A DNA stretch of 64,000 nt from an uncultured Microbacterium sp. (lineage in GTDB: Bacteria > Actinomycetota > Actinomycetes > Actinomycetales > Microbacteriaceae): NCBI RefSeq assembly GCF_947488465.1, contig NZ_CANKZA010000002.1, positions 248,001 to 312,000 on the forward strand. The letters run 5' to 3'. Shown piece by piece: positions 8,175-16,587 of the stretch. The position numbers and the translations under genes were made by a program. Under the pieces are notes generated by a model that did no database searches, was not told the DNA's origin, and worked only from the letters and a program-made list of their open reading frames with translations. Position 1 is the first letter of the stretch; every line of letters begins with the position of its first letter.

Positions 8175-9070
8175 GCGGCGCCCTCCTGTGCGGCGGCGAT
8201 GATCTCGCGGAGCCGTGCGCGCAACCGCGCGGCGCGGTCAGTGAACTCCCGCTGGTGAGCGACATAGGTCGCCTTGCCCTCGGGCGTCTCGATCGGCACC
8301 GGCGTGTACCCCCAGCCGACCAGGTCGTAAGGCGACGCGCGCATGTCGAGTTCGCGGATGTCGCGCGCCAGCTCGAAACAATCCAACAGCACGTCGCCGG
8401 GGACGAGCGGGCCGAGCTTCACCGCCCACTTGTAGAGGTCCATGTTGGCGTGCAGGCATCCCGGCTGTTCGGTCGCCGGCTGCTGCGCGCGGCTGAGCTC
8501 ACGCCGATTGAGTGGCACAGCGTCGGGGGTGAAGAACCGGTACGCATCGAAGTGCGTGCAGGTGAGGGGATGCGCGTCGACGACGGCATCCGTTCCCTCC
8601 CGCCCGAGACGGAGCGGCACCGGATGCCGGTGCTCCGCCTCCCGGTAGACCATCGCCCACTCGTGGAGCCCGAAGCATCCGTACTGGGCACGGGCGTCGG
8701 CGGTCGCGCGCAGGATGTTTCCGATGCCGGTGAGCAGGAGGCCCTTGTCGGCGACGAAGGCGGCCGTGTCGACGACGAGGTCGAAGCCATCGATGCGGTA
8801 CCAGCGCCATTGCGCGCGCGGGGTCTCGGCGGCGCCCCGCAGAACCACCTGGGCTCCCGGGTGCCAGCGCCGCAGGATCGCCGGCTTGTACGAGTAGTAC
8901 GTGTAGAGAAAGTCGTCGACCGGATGCGTCTGGCCTCGCGACGCGCGGGCCCGCCGGCCGGCCGTCAGCGCGTCGGCACGCGCGTGGTGCTCGTCTTCGC
9001 GCGCGCGCCACTCCGCGAGGGAGAACGCCGTTCCGGTGATGAGCACGCATTGAGGATACGTGCTCATCAC
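8171..9070 (-). CDS. Actinobacterial conserved protein often labelled 3-methyladenine DNA glycosylase
   Basis: About 290-299 residues. I recognise the conserved start (WRAREDEHHARADALTAGRRARASRGQTHPVDDFLYTYYSYKPA, in pieces) and LHEWAMVYR, the pattern of an actinobacterial family usually named 3-methyladenine DNA glycosylase. No helix-hairpin-helix or AAG/MPG motif is evident to me, so the enzymatic name is doubtful. The 5' end overlaps a 15-bp perfect inverted repeat (9033-9073) holding several candidate start codons (GTG 9070, ATG 9067, GTG 9046). The start is therefore uncertain. Confidence 0.6.
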   Translation of the reverse strand: MMSTYPQCVLITGTAFSLAEWRAREDEHHARADALTAGRRARASRGQTHPVDDFLYTYYSYKPAILRRWHPGAQVVLRGAAETPRAQWRWYRIDGFDLVVDTAAFVADKGLLLTGIGNILRATADARAQYGCFGLHEWAMVYREAEHRHPVPLRLGREGTDAVVDAHPLTCTHFDAYRFFTPDAVPLNRRELSRAQQPATEQPGCLHANMDLYKWAVKLGPLVPGDVLLDCFELARDIRELDMRASPYDLVGWGYTPVPIETPEGKATYVAHQREFTDRAARLRARLREIIAAAQEGAA

Positions 9071-9073
9071 CGG
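9033..9073. repeat. 15-bp perfect inverted repeat over the start of the glycosylase-like gene
   Basis: CCGGTGATGAGCACG (9033-9047) and its exact complement (9059-9073) with an 11-base loop. In the mRNA this hairpin would include the candidate start codons at 9070, 9067 and 9046. It could restrict initiation, be an operator, or be a repeat remnant. Confidence 0.7.
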
Positions 9074-9148
9074 ATCACCTCAGGTCACTTCGAGAAGTAC
9101 GCGTTCGCTCGCTGCGTGTACAGCAGGCCCGTCCGGTGGGAGGGACCC

Positions 9149-9171
9149 ACTGACGATTGATGGTCGTCAGT
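9149..9171. promoter_or_regulatory. Inverted repeat in a divergent intergenic region
   Basis: ACTGACGA, seven bases, TCGTCAGT. It lies between two divergently transcribed genes, so an operator is more likely than a terminator. The AT-rich stretch 9175-9235 next to it probably holds the promoter of the HNH gene, but no clear hexamer pair stands out. Confidence 0.3.
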
Positions 9172-9308
9172 AAGTTCCATTTTCTGGTCATTGTGTATGG
9201 TGGATGTCGTAACTATGTGCTAATGTTTCTGTATTGGCAATCGGCCCGACTGGGGGCGAGCTTGGACGATGCCTCCAGGCGTGAAGATCTTTCGCGTCGA
9301 GGAGTGCC

Positions 9309-10721
9309 ATGAAACAGCCGCCACCACCCCACGGTCCACACCGGCCGGTGTCGTTCTCCGGTGACGAGCCAGAGCCGCACACCACCGCCGACCTCGACCC
9401 GCACTGGCGCGACCTGTCGCTGCTCGTCTCGCGCGCCGAAGAGAACCGCGCCGAGATGGCCCGCCTCCACGCCGATCGGGCCGAGCTGTGCGCCGAGGCG
9501 CTGCAGCTGGTGGCCCTGCGCACCGCTCAGCGGCACGCCGCACGAGGTGGACGAGAAATCGGCGACACGATCCCCCTGCGCGAAGTGATGGCGGAACTGG
9601 CCTGCGCTCTCCGCGTCGGCGAGCGCACGATCTCCATCTGGTTGGGCGACGGCGCGGCTCTCGTCCACAACTTCCCTGCGACGCTCGAGGCCCTGCGCGC
9701 GGGCCGCATCGACGAGCGCCACGCATCCGCTGTCATCGACGCGGGAACGCCGCTCGATGACGCGACCCGACCGCACTACGAGCAGCTCGTCCTCGCACGG
9801 GCCGACTCCGCCACCGCGCCCGAGCTGCGTGAGATCGCCCGGGTGATCGCCGCCCAGTTGCAACCCGAGATCGCCGAGCAACGACACCGCGAAGCGCTCG
9901 CGCAGCGACAGGTGAAGACCTACCCCCTGTACGACGGACTCTCGCGGCTGCTCCTCGACGCACCTGCCGCTCTCGTCCAGGGAATCTTTGAACGCGTGAC
10001 CGACATGGCCCTGGCCCTCAACGACGAAGGCGACGTCACCGAGGACGACAATTCTGGCCAGGAAGGCGACGACGACGACGACCGCGACGACCGCACCCTC
10101 GACCAGCGTCGCGCCGACATCGTGTGCGACCTTCTGCTCTCGGGCGCCCCCGCGGCCCACGGCGACAGCGATCTTGCGGCCATCCGCGCCACCGTGCAGG
10201 TGACGATCCCGATCCTCACTCTCGCCGGACGTGACGACGCGCCCGCGATCCTCGACGGACATGGCCCGATCAATGTGGAAACCGCGCGCATCCTGGCGGC
10301 AGCGGCAGCGTCATGGCAGCGCGTCATGATCCACCCGGTCACCGCTGAGCCCCTCCGGCTCGACACCTACGAGCCCGGCAAGCGCCTTCGTCGCCTTCTC
10401 GACGCCCGCGACCGCTGCTGCCGGTGGCCCGGATGCCGGCGCAAGGCCCGCCGAAGCGACGCCGACCACACGATCGCCTTCTCCGACGGCGGCAAGACCT
10501 GCGCGAGCAACCTCGAGATCCTGTGCCGCCGACACCATCGTCTCAAGCACGCATCGCCATGGCTGATCGAACAACTCGGCGGCGGCACGCTCCTGTTCAC
10601 CTCGCCGACGCGACGAAAGTACCGAAACGACGCGCCACCCGTGATCGAAGCAGCCACCGAACCACCGTGGATGCGGCTCCTCTCGATCCCCTACGACCCC
10701 GCCGACCCCGCCGACTTCTGA
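9309..10721 (+). CDS. HNH endonuclease with DUF222 (13E12-repeat type) domain
   Basis: 470 residues. The N-terminal and middle part match the DUF222 region; an acidic linker (about residues 240-262) follows; the C-terminal HNH nuclease has the zinc knuckle CCRWPGCRRKARRSDADH, the N of SNLEILC and the second H in CRRHHRLKH. Such genes occur in many scattered copies in Microbacteriaceae and mycobacteria. Their role is unknown; mobile-intron-like or nuclease-associated spread has been suggested. All HNH residues are intact, so it is likely active. Confidence 0.85.
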   Translation: MKQPPPPHGPHRPVSFSGDEPEPHTTADLDPHWRDLSLLVSRAEENRAEMARLHADRAELCAEALQLVALRTAQRHAARGGREIGDTIPLREVMAELACALRVGERTISIWLGDGAALVHNFPATLEALRAGRIDERHASAVIDAGTPLDDATRPHYEQLVLARADSATAPELREIARVIAAQLQPEIAEQRHREALAQRQVKTYPLYDGLSRLLLDAPAALVQGIFERVTDMALALNDEGDVTEDDNSGQEGDDDDDRDDRTLDQRRADIVCDLLLSGAPAAHGDSDLAAIRATVQVTIPILTLAGRDDAPAILDGHGPINVETARILAAAAASWQRVMIHPVTAEPLRLDTYEPGKRLRRLLDARDRCCRWPGCRRKARRSDADHTIAFSDGGKTCASNLEILCRRHHRLKHASPWLIEQLGGGTLLFTSPTRRKYRNDAPPVIEAATEPPWMRLLSIPYDPADPADF

Positions 10722-10787
10722 CGATCCGCTCGCGCGGAGGCCCCGACGTGCGCCTCGAACGGCCCCGCCTTCGCTAGTGTGCACATC

Positions 10788-10967
10788 ATGCCTCGACGCC
10801 CGCGCTCCGACGGACGTCGCGGCACACCCACCCCTCCGACCCCGTCGACCCCCGGTCGAAGCACCGGCGCACGCACCGCGTCACGTCGCTGGTGGCACCT
10901 CGATCCGCTGGGCGCGGCGGTCGCCGAGATCGCCACCTACGCCACGATCCCGCCGTACGCCGAATGA
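10788..10967 (+). CDS. Small hypothetical protein preceding the EI24 gene
   Basis: 59 residues from the ATG at 10788: a basic, Pro/Thr-rich N-terminal half and a conserved-looking end (WWHLDPLGAAVAEIATYATIPPYAE). A TAGTGT hexamer seven bases upstream suggests a leaderless transcript. Its stop overlaps the ATG of the EI24 gene (ATGA), the main support for its being real. Function unknown. Confidence 0.5.
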   Translation: MPRRPRSDGRRGTPTPPTPSTPGRSTGARTASRRWWHLDPLGAAVAEIATYATIPPYAE

Positions 10968-11734
10968 TGCGCGAGTTCACCCGAGGGATGTCGCTGCTCG
11001 GCGGCGGCTTCCGCTACTGGCGACGACGTCCGCGGCTCATGGCGCTCGGGCTCATCCCGGCCGTCATCGTCGCCGCCGTACTGCTGGGAGGCCTGATCGC
11101 GCTCGCGACGTCCGTGTCCGGCATCACGGTGGCCCTGACCCCGTTCGCGGAAGGATGGCCGGGCCTCTGGGCATCTGTTATCCGGATCGCCGTCGGCACC
11201 GCGCTGATCGGTGCCGCGCTCGTGATCGTCGCCATCTCGTTCACGGCGCTGACCCTCCTCGTCGGCGAGCCGTTCTACGAGCGCATCTGGCGGGCCGTCG
11301 AGGACGACCTCGGCGATGCGCCCCCAGCATCCGACGGCGGGTTCTGGCGGTCGGTCGCCGACAGCGTGGGTCTCGTCTTCCGCGGCATCGGGGTCGCTCT
11401 GTTCGCGGCCCTGCTCGGCCTCATCCCGGGTGTCGGCGGGGTCATCTCGGCCGTCGTCGGTGTCTTCCTCACCGGCCTGCTCCTCGCCGACGAACTCTCC
11501 TCACGCGCCCTGACGGCGCGGGGTGTGGAGGCGTCGCACCGTCGCGCGCTCATGCGCCAGCGCCGCGCGCTCACCCTCGGCTTCGGCGTCGCTACGCAGC
11601 TGTGCTTCCTGGTTCCGGGTGGCGCGGTGGCGACCATGCCGGCCGCCGTCGCCGGATCGACGCTGCTCGCGCGCGAGCTGCTCACGCCGATCGCTCAGCG
11701 CGCGGAGGCGCCCGACAGGAACGCCTCGGCGTAG
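10964..11734 (+). CDS. EI24 domain (CysZ-like) membrane protein
   Basis: 256 residues with about four to six membrane helices and EI24/CysZ family sequence (REFTRGMSLLGGGFRYWRRRPRLM; GEPFYERIWRAVEDDLGD; LGLIPGVGGVISAVVGVF). CysZ is a sulfate-uptake protein in enterobacteria; the role of actinobacterial members is not established. Start options are the two adjacent ATGs at 10964 and 10967; the first overlaps the preceding small gene. The 3' end overlaps the ABC-ATPase remnant on the other strand by about 40 bases. Confidence 0.75.
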   Translation: MMREFTRGMSLLGGGFRYWRRRPRLMALGLIPAVIVAAVLLGGLIALATSVSGITVALTPFAEGWPGLWASVIRIAVGTALIGAALVIVAISFTALTLLVGEPFYERIWRAVEDDLGDAPPASDGGFWRSVADSVGLVFRGIGVALFAALLGLIPGVGGVISAVVGVFLTGLLLADELSSRALTARGVEASHRRALMRQRRALTLGFGVATQLCFLVPGGAVATMPAAVAGSTLLARELLTPIAQRAEAPDRNASA

Positions 11735-11966
11735 CTGTCGCCGGTCAGAACCTCCTCCGGCGAGCCGTCGGCGACAACGCGGCCACCCCGCAGCAACACG
11801 CAGCGCTGCGCCGCCGTAGCCGTGCCGATGTCGTGCGTAGCGACGACGACGCACGCGCCGCGCGCCACTTCTTCGGCGAGCACGTAGTGGATGGCCGCCC
11901 GCGACTCGTGATCGAGACCCGCCTCCGGCTCGTCGAGCAACAGCACACTCGCCTGCTGCGCGAGCG
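11695..11966 (-). pseudogene. ABC transporter ATPase remnant (C-terminal third)
   Basis: The last about 90 residues of an ABC ATPase are recognisable: Walker B and D-loop (ASVLLLDEPEAGLD), switch histidine (VVVATHDIGTA) and the usual C-terminus. The Walker A and signature regions are missing: upstream the frame runs into sequence that codes on the other strand. It cannot hydrolyse ATP. Neighbouring AztD-like sequence makes a former zinc-uptake ATPase (AztA-like) possible, but that is inference. Confidence 0.65.
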
Positions 11967-12132
11967 CCGAAGGCTCGCTGAAGGACGAGGTCGTCGTGTT
12001 CGGCTGCGAAGACGGCGTGCCACCCAGAAGATCTTCGCGGTCGATCTGCACTCCGGCGAGGTGATTTCCGAAGGCAGCCTGGCGCACATGCCCAACGAGA
12101 TCGCCGTCGTCGGCGAGGTTTCCGGCCACTGA
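11966..12132 (+). pseudogene. C-terminal remnant resembling zinc metallochaperone AztD
   Basis: Two in-phase coding pieces, LKDEVVVFGCEDGV (about 11978-12019) and, one frame later, QKIFAVDLHSGEVISEGSLA...HMPNEIAVVGEVSGH ending at the stop at 12130-12132. Codon third positions are almost all G or C, as in real genes. The two segments resemble the interior (VVVFGCEDG) and the C-terminus of AztD-type beta-propeller proteins, with the part between deleted. No start or complete domain remains. The AztD identification is from memory and moderate. Confidence 0.45.
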
Positions 12133-12142
12133 CCTCCACCCA

Positions 12143-12180
12143 CACACGCCCCCGCGACGATTCGTCGACGGGGGCGTGTG
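12143..12180 (+). terminator. Terminator-like hairpin
   Basis: CACACGCCCCCG (12143-12154) pairs perfectly with CGGGGGCGTGTG (12169-12180), ten bases after the AztD-like remnant's stop. There is no U-tract, so efficiency is uncertain; it was probably the terminator of the lost operon. Confidence 0.5.
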
Positions 12181-12189
12181 CTGGCGGAT

Positions 12190-12587
12190 GCCCCCAACTC
12201 GAGCGGATTCGATTCTTCGGCAAGCAGGGGGACGAACGTCTCCGCGAACTCCCTCACCAGCGTGGCGATGTCCTCGTCGGCGCTGTCCGGGCCGAGGAGA
12301 GCGAAGCGCTTGACCATGTCGGCGACGGCCGGGGCGATCTCCGCGTGACTGACGCGCTGGTAGAAGCGCACGAGCCCGGCATCCCCTCCTCGCCGGACCC
12401 GGGGACGCGATGTGGTCCCGAAGGCGGGCAATGAGAGTGCGTTGCCGGGTCAGCCGCTCGATCTGCGCAGTCAGCTCCGCATCCAACTCATCGAGCAGAC
12501 CGCCCCTGTCCGCGGCCGCCGCGTCGAGCAGACCAGGCATCCGTTCGAGAGGGTCCGCACGCTGACCGGGCTCCTCCCGCGCGACGC
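12190..12587 (-). pseudogene. MerR-family regulator remnant (effector half, frameshifted)
   Basis: Starting right after the BCCT transporter stop, one frame reads EVGVAREEP...LLDELDAELTAQIERLTRQR.TLIARLRDH, the dimerisation helix typical of MerR regulators. After a shift near 12380-12400 the next frame reads GLVRFYQRVSHAEIAPAVADM and ends around 12190. The N-terminal winged-helix DNA-binding domain is gone. Non-functional. The MerR assignment rests on the coiled-coil pattern and context. Confidence 0.5.
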
Positions 12588-14531
12588 CTACTTCAGCGGG
12601 TCGCGTCCATCGTCATCGGACGTGCGATCGGGAACATCCGTGACGTCGCCGCTCGCACGAGGGTCGTTCTCGACGACGTGGTCGATGTCGTCGGTGGGAA
12701 CCCCGCCCGGTTCCGCATTGGTGGCATCGAGCGTCCGCCGCAGGGATCGACGCGACGGGGCGTCACCGTCGACGTTGGTGAGCACCGGCGGAAGCGCCGA
12801 CTCGGCCGCACCCTCCGCCTCGACGACCGCGATCGCCGACGTGTCGGCATCCGTTCGCAGTCCGATCCGTCGCGCGAGACGCCGCATCCACGACGGCTCG
12901 TGCAGCACCCCTTCCTCGGCGGGCACCTCGACCTCGAGACCGTAGTACTCGCCGATCTGATCGACGAACTGCGCCCGCGCCGCCCGGTCGTACGCACGCC
13001 GCTCCCGGCTGAAGGCGATCACGGTCGACCAACACATGAGCAGCATGATGATGCTGAACGGCAGCGCGATGATGATCGCCGCGGTCTGCAGGGCCTGGAG
13101 GCCTCCCGTCAGCAGGAGGGCGGTGGCCAGAACCGCGGTCGCCAGGGTGAAGAACACACGGATCCACTTGCGGGGATTGATCTGCCCTCCGGTAGCGATC
13201 ATTCCCATCACGAGCGCACCGGAATCGGATGACGTCACGAAGAAGATGGTGATGAGCAGGATGACCCCGACGGTGAGCACCGGAGTGCCGGGGATGAACG
13301 CCAGCATCTGGAACAACGCCGTGTTGAGATCGACCGTGCCGTCGTCCTGGGTGAGGGCCCCGGGCTGCGTGAGCTCGATATACAGGGCGGATCCGCCCAG
13401 AACCGCGAACCACAGGATCGTGATCAACGTCGGGACGATGATCACACCGAGGACGAACTGCCGCACGGTGCGGCCGCGCGAGATGCGGGCGATGAAGATG
13501 CCGACGAAGGGCGCCCACGAGATCCACCATCCCCAGTAGAACGAGGTCCACCCGGCTTGCCACTGCTCACCGGCGGCGCCCTGGAAGGCGCTGACGTTGA
13601 ACGACAAGCCGATGAAGTTCTGCACGTAGTTGCCGATCGACTGCACCCACTCGCGCAGCAGGAACTCGGTCTGCCCGAAGATCAGCAGGTACAGGACGAG
13701 CATCCCCGCGAGGATCAGGTTCACCGAGGACAGCCACTTCATGCCCTTGGTGACACCCGAGAGCACCGACATCAGAACGAAGACGGTGATCACGGCGATG
13801 ATCGCGATCTGCACGGGCTCACTCGGTTCGAAGAGGCCGATGGAATCGAGCCCGGCGCTGATCTGCAGCACGCCCAGACCGAGCGACGTCGCCACACCGA
13901 ACAGCGTTCCGACGAGGGCGATCACGTCGATCGTGTTGCCCCAGCCGCCCCGAACACGCTTACCCAGGAGGGGTTCGAGCGTCCAGCGAATCGAGATCGG
14001 GCGCTTGCGGCGGTGGATGGCGTAGGCCAGGCCCAGGCCGACGACGACGTAGATCGACCACGCCTGCACACCCCAGTGCAGGTAGGTCTGGCTGAGCGCA
14101 GCCTGCGCGAGCTGCTCGGGTGTGCCGCTGAGCCCGGGCCGCGGGGTGACGAAGTGACTGAGCGGCTCACTCACGCCGTAGAAGACGAGGCCGATACCCA
14201 TTCCCGCCGCGAACAGCAGCGAGAACCACGCCCCCAGCGAGAACTCGGGTGAGTCGTCGTCGGCCCCGAGGCGGATGTCCCCGAACCTGCTGAAGCCGAT
14301 CGAGAGGGCGAACACGACGAAGAAGGCGGCGATGAGCACGTAGTACCAGTTGAAGGCGTTCACGATGCTCGACTGAATCGCGCCGAAGGCCGCTTCGGCC
14401 AGGCCGGGGGCGATGAGCGCGAAAGCACTGAAGGAGAGAGCGATGAGCGCCGCAGGCCAGAAGACCCACTTCTTCATCGAAGCCTTCTCCGTGGTCTGCT
14501 CCACGGTGTGTTGCGGGGGTGGCGCCGTCAT
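12588..14531 (-). CDS. BCCT-family glycine betaine/choline/carnitine transporter
   Basis: 647 residues with twelve membrane helices and the family signature WGWWISWAPFVGIFIARISRGRT in helix 8, part of the substrate-binding tryptophan box. BCCT carriers import betaine, choline or carnitine with Na+ or H+, usually for osmoprotection. An extended acidic cytosolic C-terminus (about 110 residues) may serve osmosensing as in BetP. The start at 14531 leaves 79 bp to the divergent ThrE gene, a shared promoter region. Confidence 0.9.
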   Translation of the reverse strand: MTAPPPQHTVEQTTEKASMKKWVFWPAALIALSFSAFALIAPGLAEAAFGAIQSSIVNAFNWYYVLIAAFFVVFALSIGFSRFGDIRLGADDDSPEFSLGAWFSLLFAAGMGIGLVFYGVSEPLSHFVTPRPGLSGTPEQLAQAALSQTYLHWGVQAWSIYVVVGLGLAYAIHRRKRPISIRWTLEPLLGKRVRGGWGNTIDVIALVGTLFGVATSLGLGVLQISAGLDSIGLFEPSEPVQIAIIAVITVFVLMSVLSGVTKGMKWLSSVNLILAGMLVLYLLIFGQTEFLLREWVQSIGNYVQNFIGLSFNVSAFQGAAGEQWQAGWTSFYWGWWISWAPFVGIFIARISRGRTVRQFVLGVIIVPTLITILWFAVLGGSALYIELTQPGALTQDDGTVDLNTALFQMLAFIPGTPVLTVGVILLITIFFVTSSDSGALVMGMIATGGQINPRKWIRVFFTLATAVLATALLLTGGLQALQTAAIIIALPFSIIMLLMCWSTVIAFSRERRAYDRAARAQFVDQIGEYYGLEVEVPAEEGVLHEPSWMRRLARRIGLRTDADTSAIAVVEAEGAAESALPPVLTNVDGDAPSRRSLRRTLDATNAEPGGVPTDDIDHVVENDPRASGDVTDVPDRTSDDDGRDPLK

Positions 14532-14610
14532 GCAGTCCACCCTAGCGAGGCCCCTCCCGCAGATAGACTCGGGCCGATCGAGCCAGCGGAACAGCAGGGG
14601 AAGACACACG

Positions 14611-16008
14611 ATGAGCCGGCGTGAGCGCAAGCTCCTGACATCGCTGACGAGCTTCGTCCGAGCGCAGGGCACGGACGACACGCTCACCGACTCGCTGCCG
14701 ATCGTCGGTGATGGACTGGCTGTCCGCATTCTCGAGCTCGCCGTGCGGGTCGGCGAGTCGATGCTCGTCGCCGGGGCGAACGCCAGTGATGTCACGGCGG
14801 CGGTCGTTCGCATCGCGGGCGCGTATGGACTCCATCCCGTTCACGTCGACGTGACCTACAACTCGATCACGGCGGCCCATCACCGCCCCGGCGCCACCCA
14901 GCCGATCACTCTCCTGCGGGTCGTCCGCGGCTCCGCTCCGGACCACGAGAGGCTCCAGCACCTGCAGGCCCTCATGGTGGAGGTGACGCGAGGACTCGAT
15001 CTGGATGCCGCCGCGGCGCGATATCGGGACATCCGTCGCACGCGCTTCCGCTACCGTCCCCCGATCGTCATCGCCTCGCAGGCTCTGCTCGCGGTCGGTG
15101 TCGCGGTCGTGTTCGGGGGCAACTGGCTCGTCATTGTTCTCGCCTTCGTGGCGGCGGCGCTGGCCGCACTCACCCAATTCGCGCTCGCCCGCGCACGCGT
15201 GCCCTACTTCTTCAGCCAGATCGCCGGCGCTTTCGTGCTGACCCTCGTCGCCGCACTTTCCCCTCTCCTTCGGCAGACGGGGTGGGATGCCGCGTTCGAG
15301 GTGCGACCGTCGGTGATCGTGGCATCCGGAGTCGTCTTGATGCTCGCCGGGCTCACGGTCGTCGGGGCGGCTCAAGACGCGATCGACGGATTCGCGCTCA
15401 CGGCGATGGGCCGCATTCTCGAGCTCATGACCTACACACTCGGGGTCGTGCTCGGCATTCTGGCGGGGTTGGAATTCGCCCGCGTTGTCGGACTGGCGAT
15501 GGCGCCGCCGACCGAGGCGCTCCCGCTGGGTCCTGTTCCGCTGCAGTTCGTCGGAGCGGCTCTGATCGCGGTGTCGGTCGCGGTGTTCAACGGAGCCGGA
15601 GGGCGGATCATCGCCGTCAGTGCGGCGCTGAGTCTTGTCGCGTGGCTGGCGTATCTCCTGGTGTCACAAGTGGGGTTGGAGATTGCCGCCGCAAGCGGTG
15701 TCGGCGCCTTCGCCGGCAGTTTCGTCGGAACCCTCATCGCCTACCGCGTGCATGTGCCGTCTGTGGCGATCACGACGGCGGCGATCCTGCCGATGGTGCC
15801 CGGCGCCGCGGTGTTCCGCGGGTTGCTGAGCATCGTCGAGTCCGGGGAGAGCACCGAGGTGCTCCTCGCCGGATTCACCACGCTCGCCGCCGCGGCGATC
15901 ATCGGAGTGAGTCTCGCCGTCGGCGCATCGCTGGGCATCTACCTCGGGCAACCGGTGCGGGCGTCGCTCCGCGGTGTCTCGCGCACGCGCGCACGGCTCC
16001 GCCGCTGA
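14611..16008 (+). CDS. ThrE-family threonine/serine exporter
   Basis: 465 residues. The N-terminal ThrE domain (ILELAVRVGESMLVAGANASDVTAAVVRIAGAYG) is followed by about ten membrane helices, matching Corynebacterium glutamicum ThrE in length and architecture. It exports threonine and serine, driven by the proton-motive force. The start is the ATG at 14611 with AGGGGAAG upstream. It is divergent from the BCCT transporter gene. Confidence 0.85.
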   Translation: MSRRERKLLTSLTSFVRAQGTDDTLTDSLPIVGDGLAVRILELAVRVGESMLVAGANASDVTAAVVRIAGAYGLHPVHVDVTYNSITAAHHRPGATQPITLLRVVRGSAPDHERLQHLQALMVEVTRGLDLDAAAARYRDIRRTRFRYRPPIVIASQALLAVGVAVVFGGNWLVIVLAFVAAALAALTQFALARARVPYFFSQIAGAFVLTLVAALSPLLRQTGWDAAFEVRPSVIVASGVVLMLAGLTVVGAAQDAIDGFALTAMGRILELMTYTLGVVLGILAGLEFARVVGLAMAPPTEALPLGPVPLQFVGAALIAVSVAVFNGAGGRIIAVSAALSLVAWLAYLLVSQVGLEIAAASGVGAFAGSFVGTLIAYRVHVPSVAITTAAILPMVPGAAVFRGLLSIVESGESTEVLLAGFTTLAAAAIIGVSLAVGASLGIYLGQPVRASLRGVSRTRARLRR

Positions 16009-16041
16009 GCCCGTGCGGCACTCACCAGCGCACGTTCCCCC

Positions 16042-16413
16042 TCACCGGACGATGGCGAGACCGGTGGCCTTTTCGGCCTGGGAAAGCCCGCCGGCGTCGC
16101 GCACGTCCAGTCCCGCAGCTTCCATCGCGGCGACCGCCTGGGCGGATCGGTTGCCGGACTGACAGTAGACGAGGTACTCCTCGCCGGGGTCGAGTTCCGC
16201 GATGGTCGCGTCGAATGCTGCCGATTGGAGGTCGATGTTGACGGCGCCATCGAGGTGGCCCGCGGCGTACTCCCCGGGCGTGCGCACGTCGACAACGACC
16301 GTGTCCTCGCCGATCGCGATGGGGGGATCCGCTGTGGCTGCGCACCCGCTGATCGTGATCGAGAAGGCGAGCGCCGCACCGAGCGCGATGGCCCGCAATC
16401 TACGCCGCGGCAT
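16042..16413 (-). CDS. Rhodanese-domain lipoprotein
   Basis: 123 residues. The start at 16413 (GAGGG eight bases upstream) gives an Arg-rich signal peptide and a lipobox ending ITISGC, so the mature protein is lipid-anchored outside the membrane. The rhodanese domain has VVDVRTPGEYAAGHLDGAVNI and the active-site loop YCQSGNRSA with the persulfide-forming cysteine. It probably handles sulfane sulfur. It is divergent from a DUF4395 gene across a CstR-like operator. Confidence 0.82.
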   Translation of the reverse strand: MPRRRLRAIALGAALAFSITISGCAATADPPIAIGEDTVVVDVRTPGEYAAGHLDGAVNIDLQSAAFDATIAELDPGEEYLVYCQSGNRSAQAVAAMEAAGLDVRDAGGLSQAEKATGLAIVR

Positions 16414-16566
16414 ACGGGTGGCCCTCGCACCGCTGATCGGCTGGGACTCCGTGGAGCGCCTCTTCCACATGCTGGCCGCATCCTGCCCACGTCGCTTTGC
16501 CACACTGATCACACGTCACTCGAGCGCACATCTCTTGCACCTTTCGTCGGGTTGGGGACGTTCAAC

Positions 16567-16584
16567 TATACCCCCTAGGGTATA
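16567..16584. promoter_or_regulatory. CsoR/CstR-type operator
   Basis: TATACCCCCTAGGGTATA, an inverted repeat TATACCC-N4-GGGTATA. This is the form recognised by the CsoR family of copper (CsoR) or persulfide (CstR) repressors. It ends three bases before the DUF4395 start codon and sits between that gene and the rhodanese gene. Those neighbours favour a persulfide sensor over a copper sensor. No CsoR-family gene is in the window. Confidence 0.6.
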
Positions 16585-16587
16585 TTT

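Noticed and set aside
11695..12540. A continuous 281-codon minus-strand frame as one fusion protein
   Set aside because: Its parts belong to a MerR fragment and an ABC-ATPase tail separated by sequence that codes on the opposite strand; the middle has no coding character.
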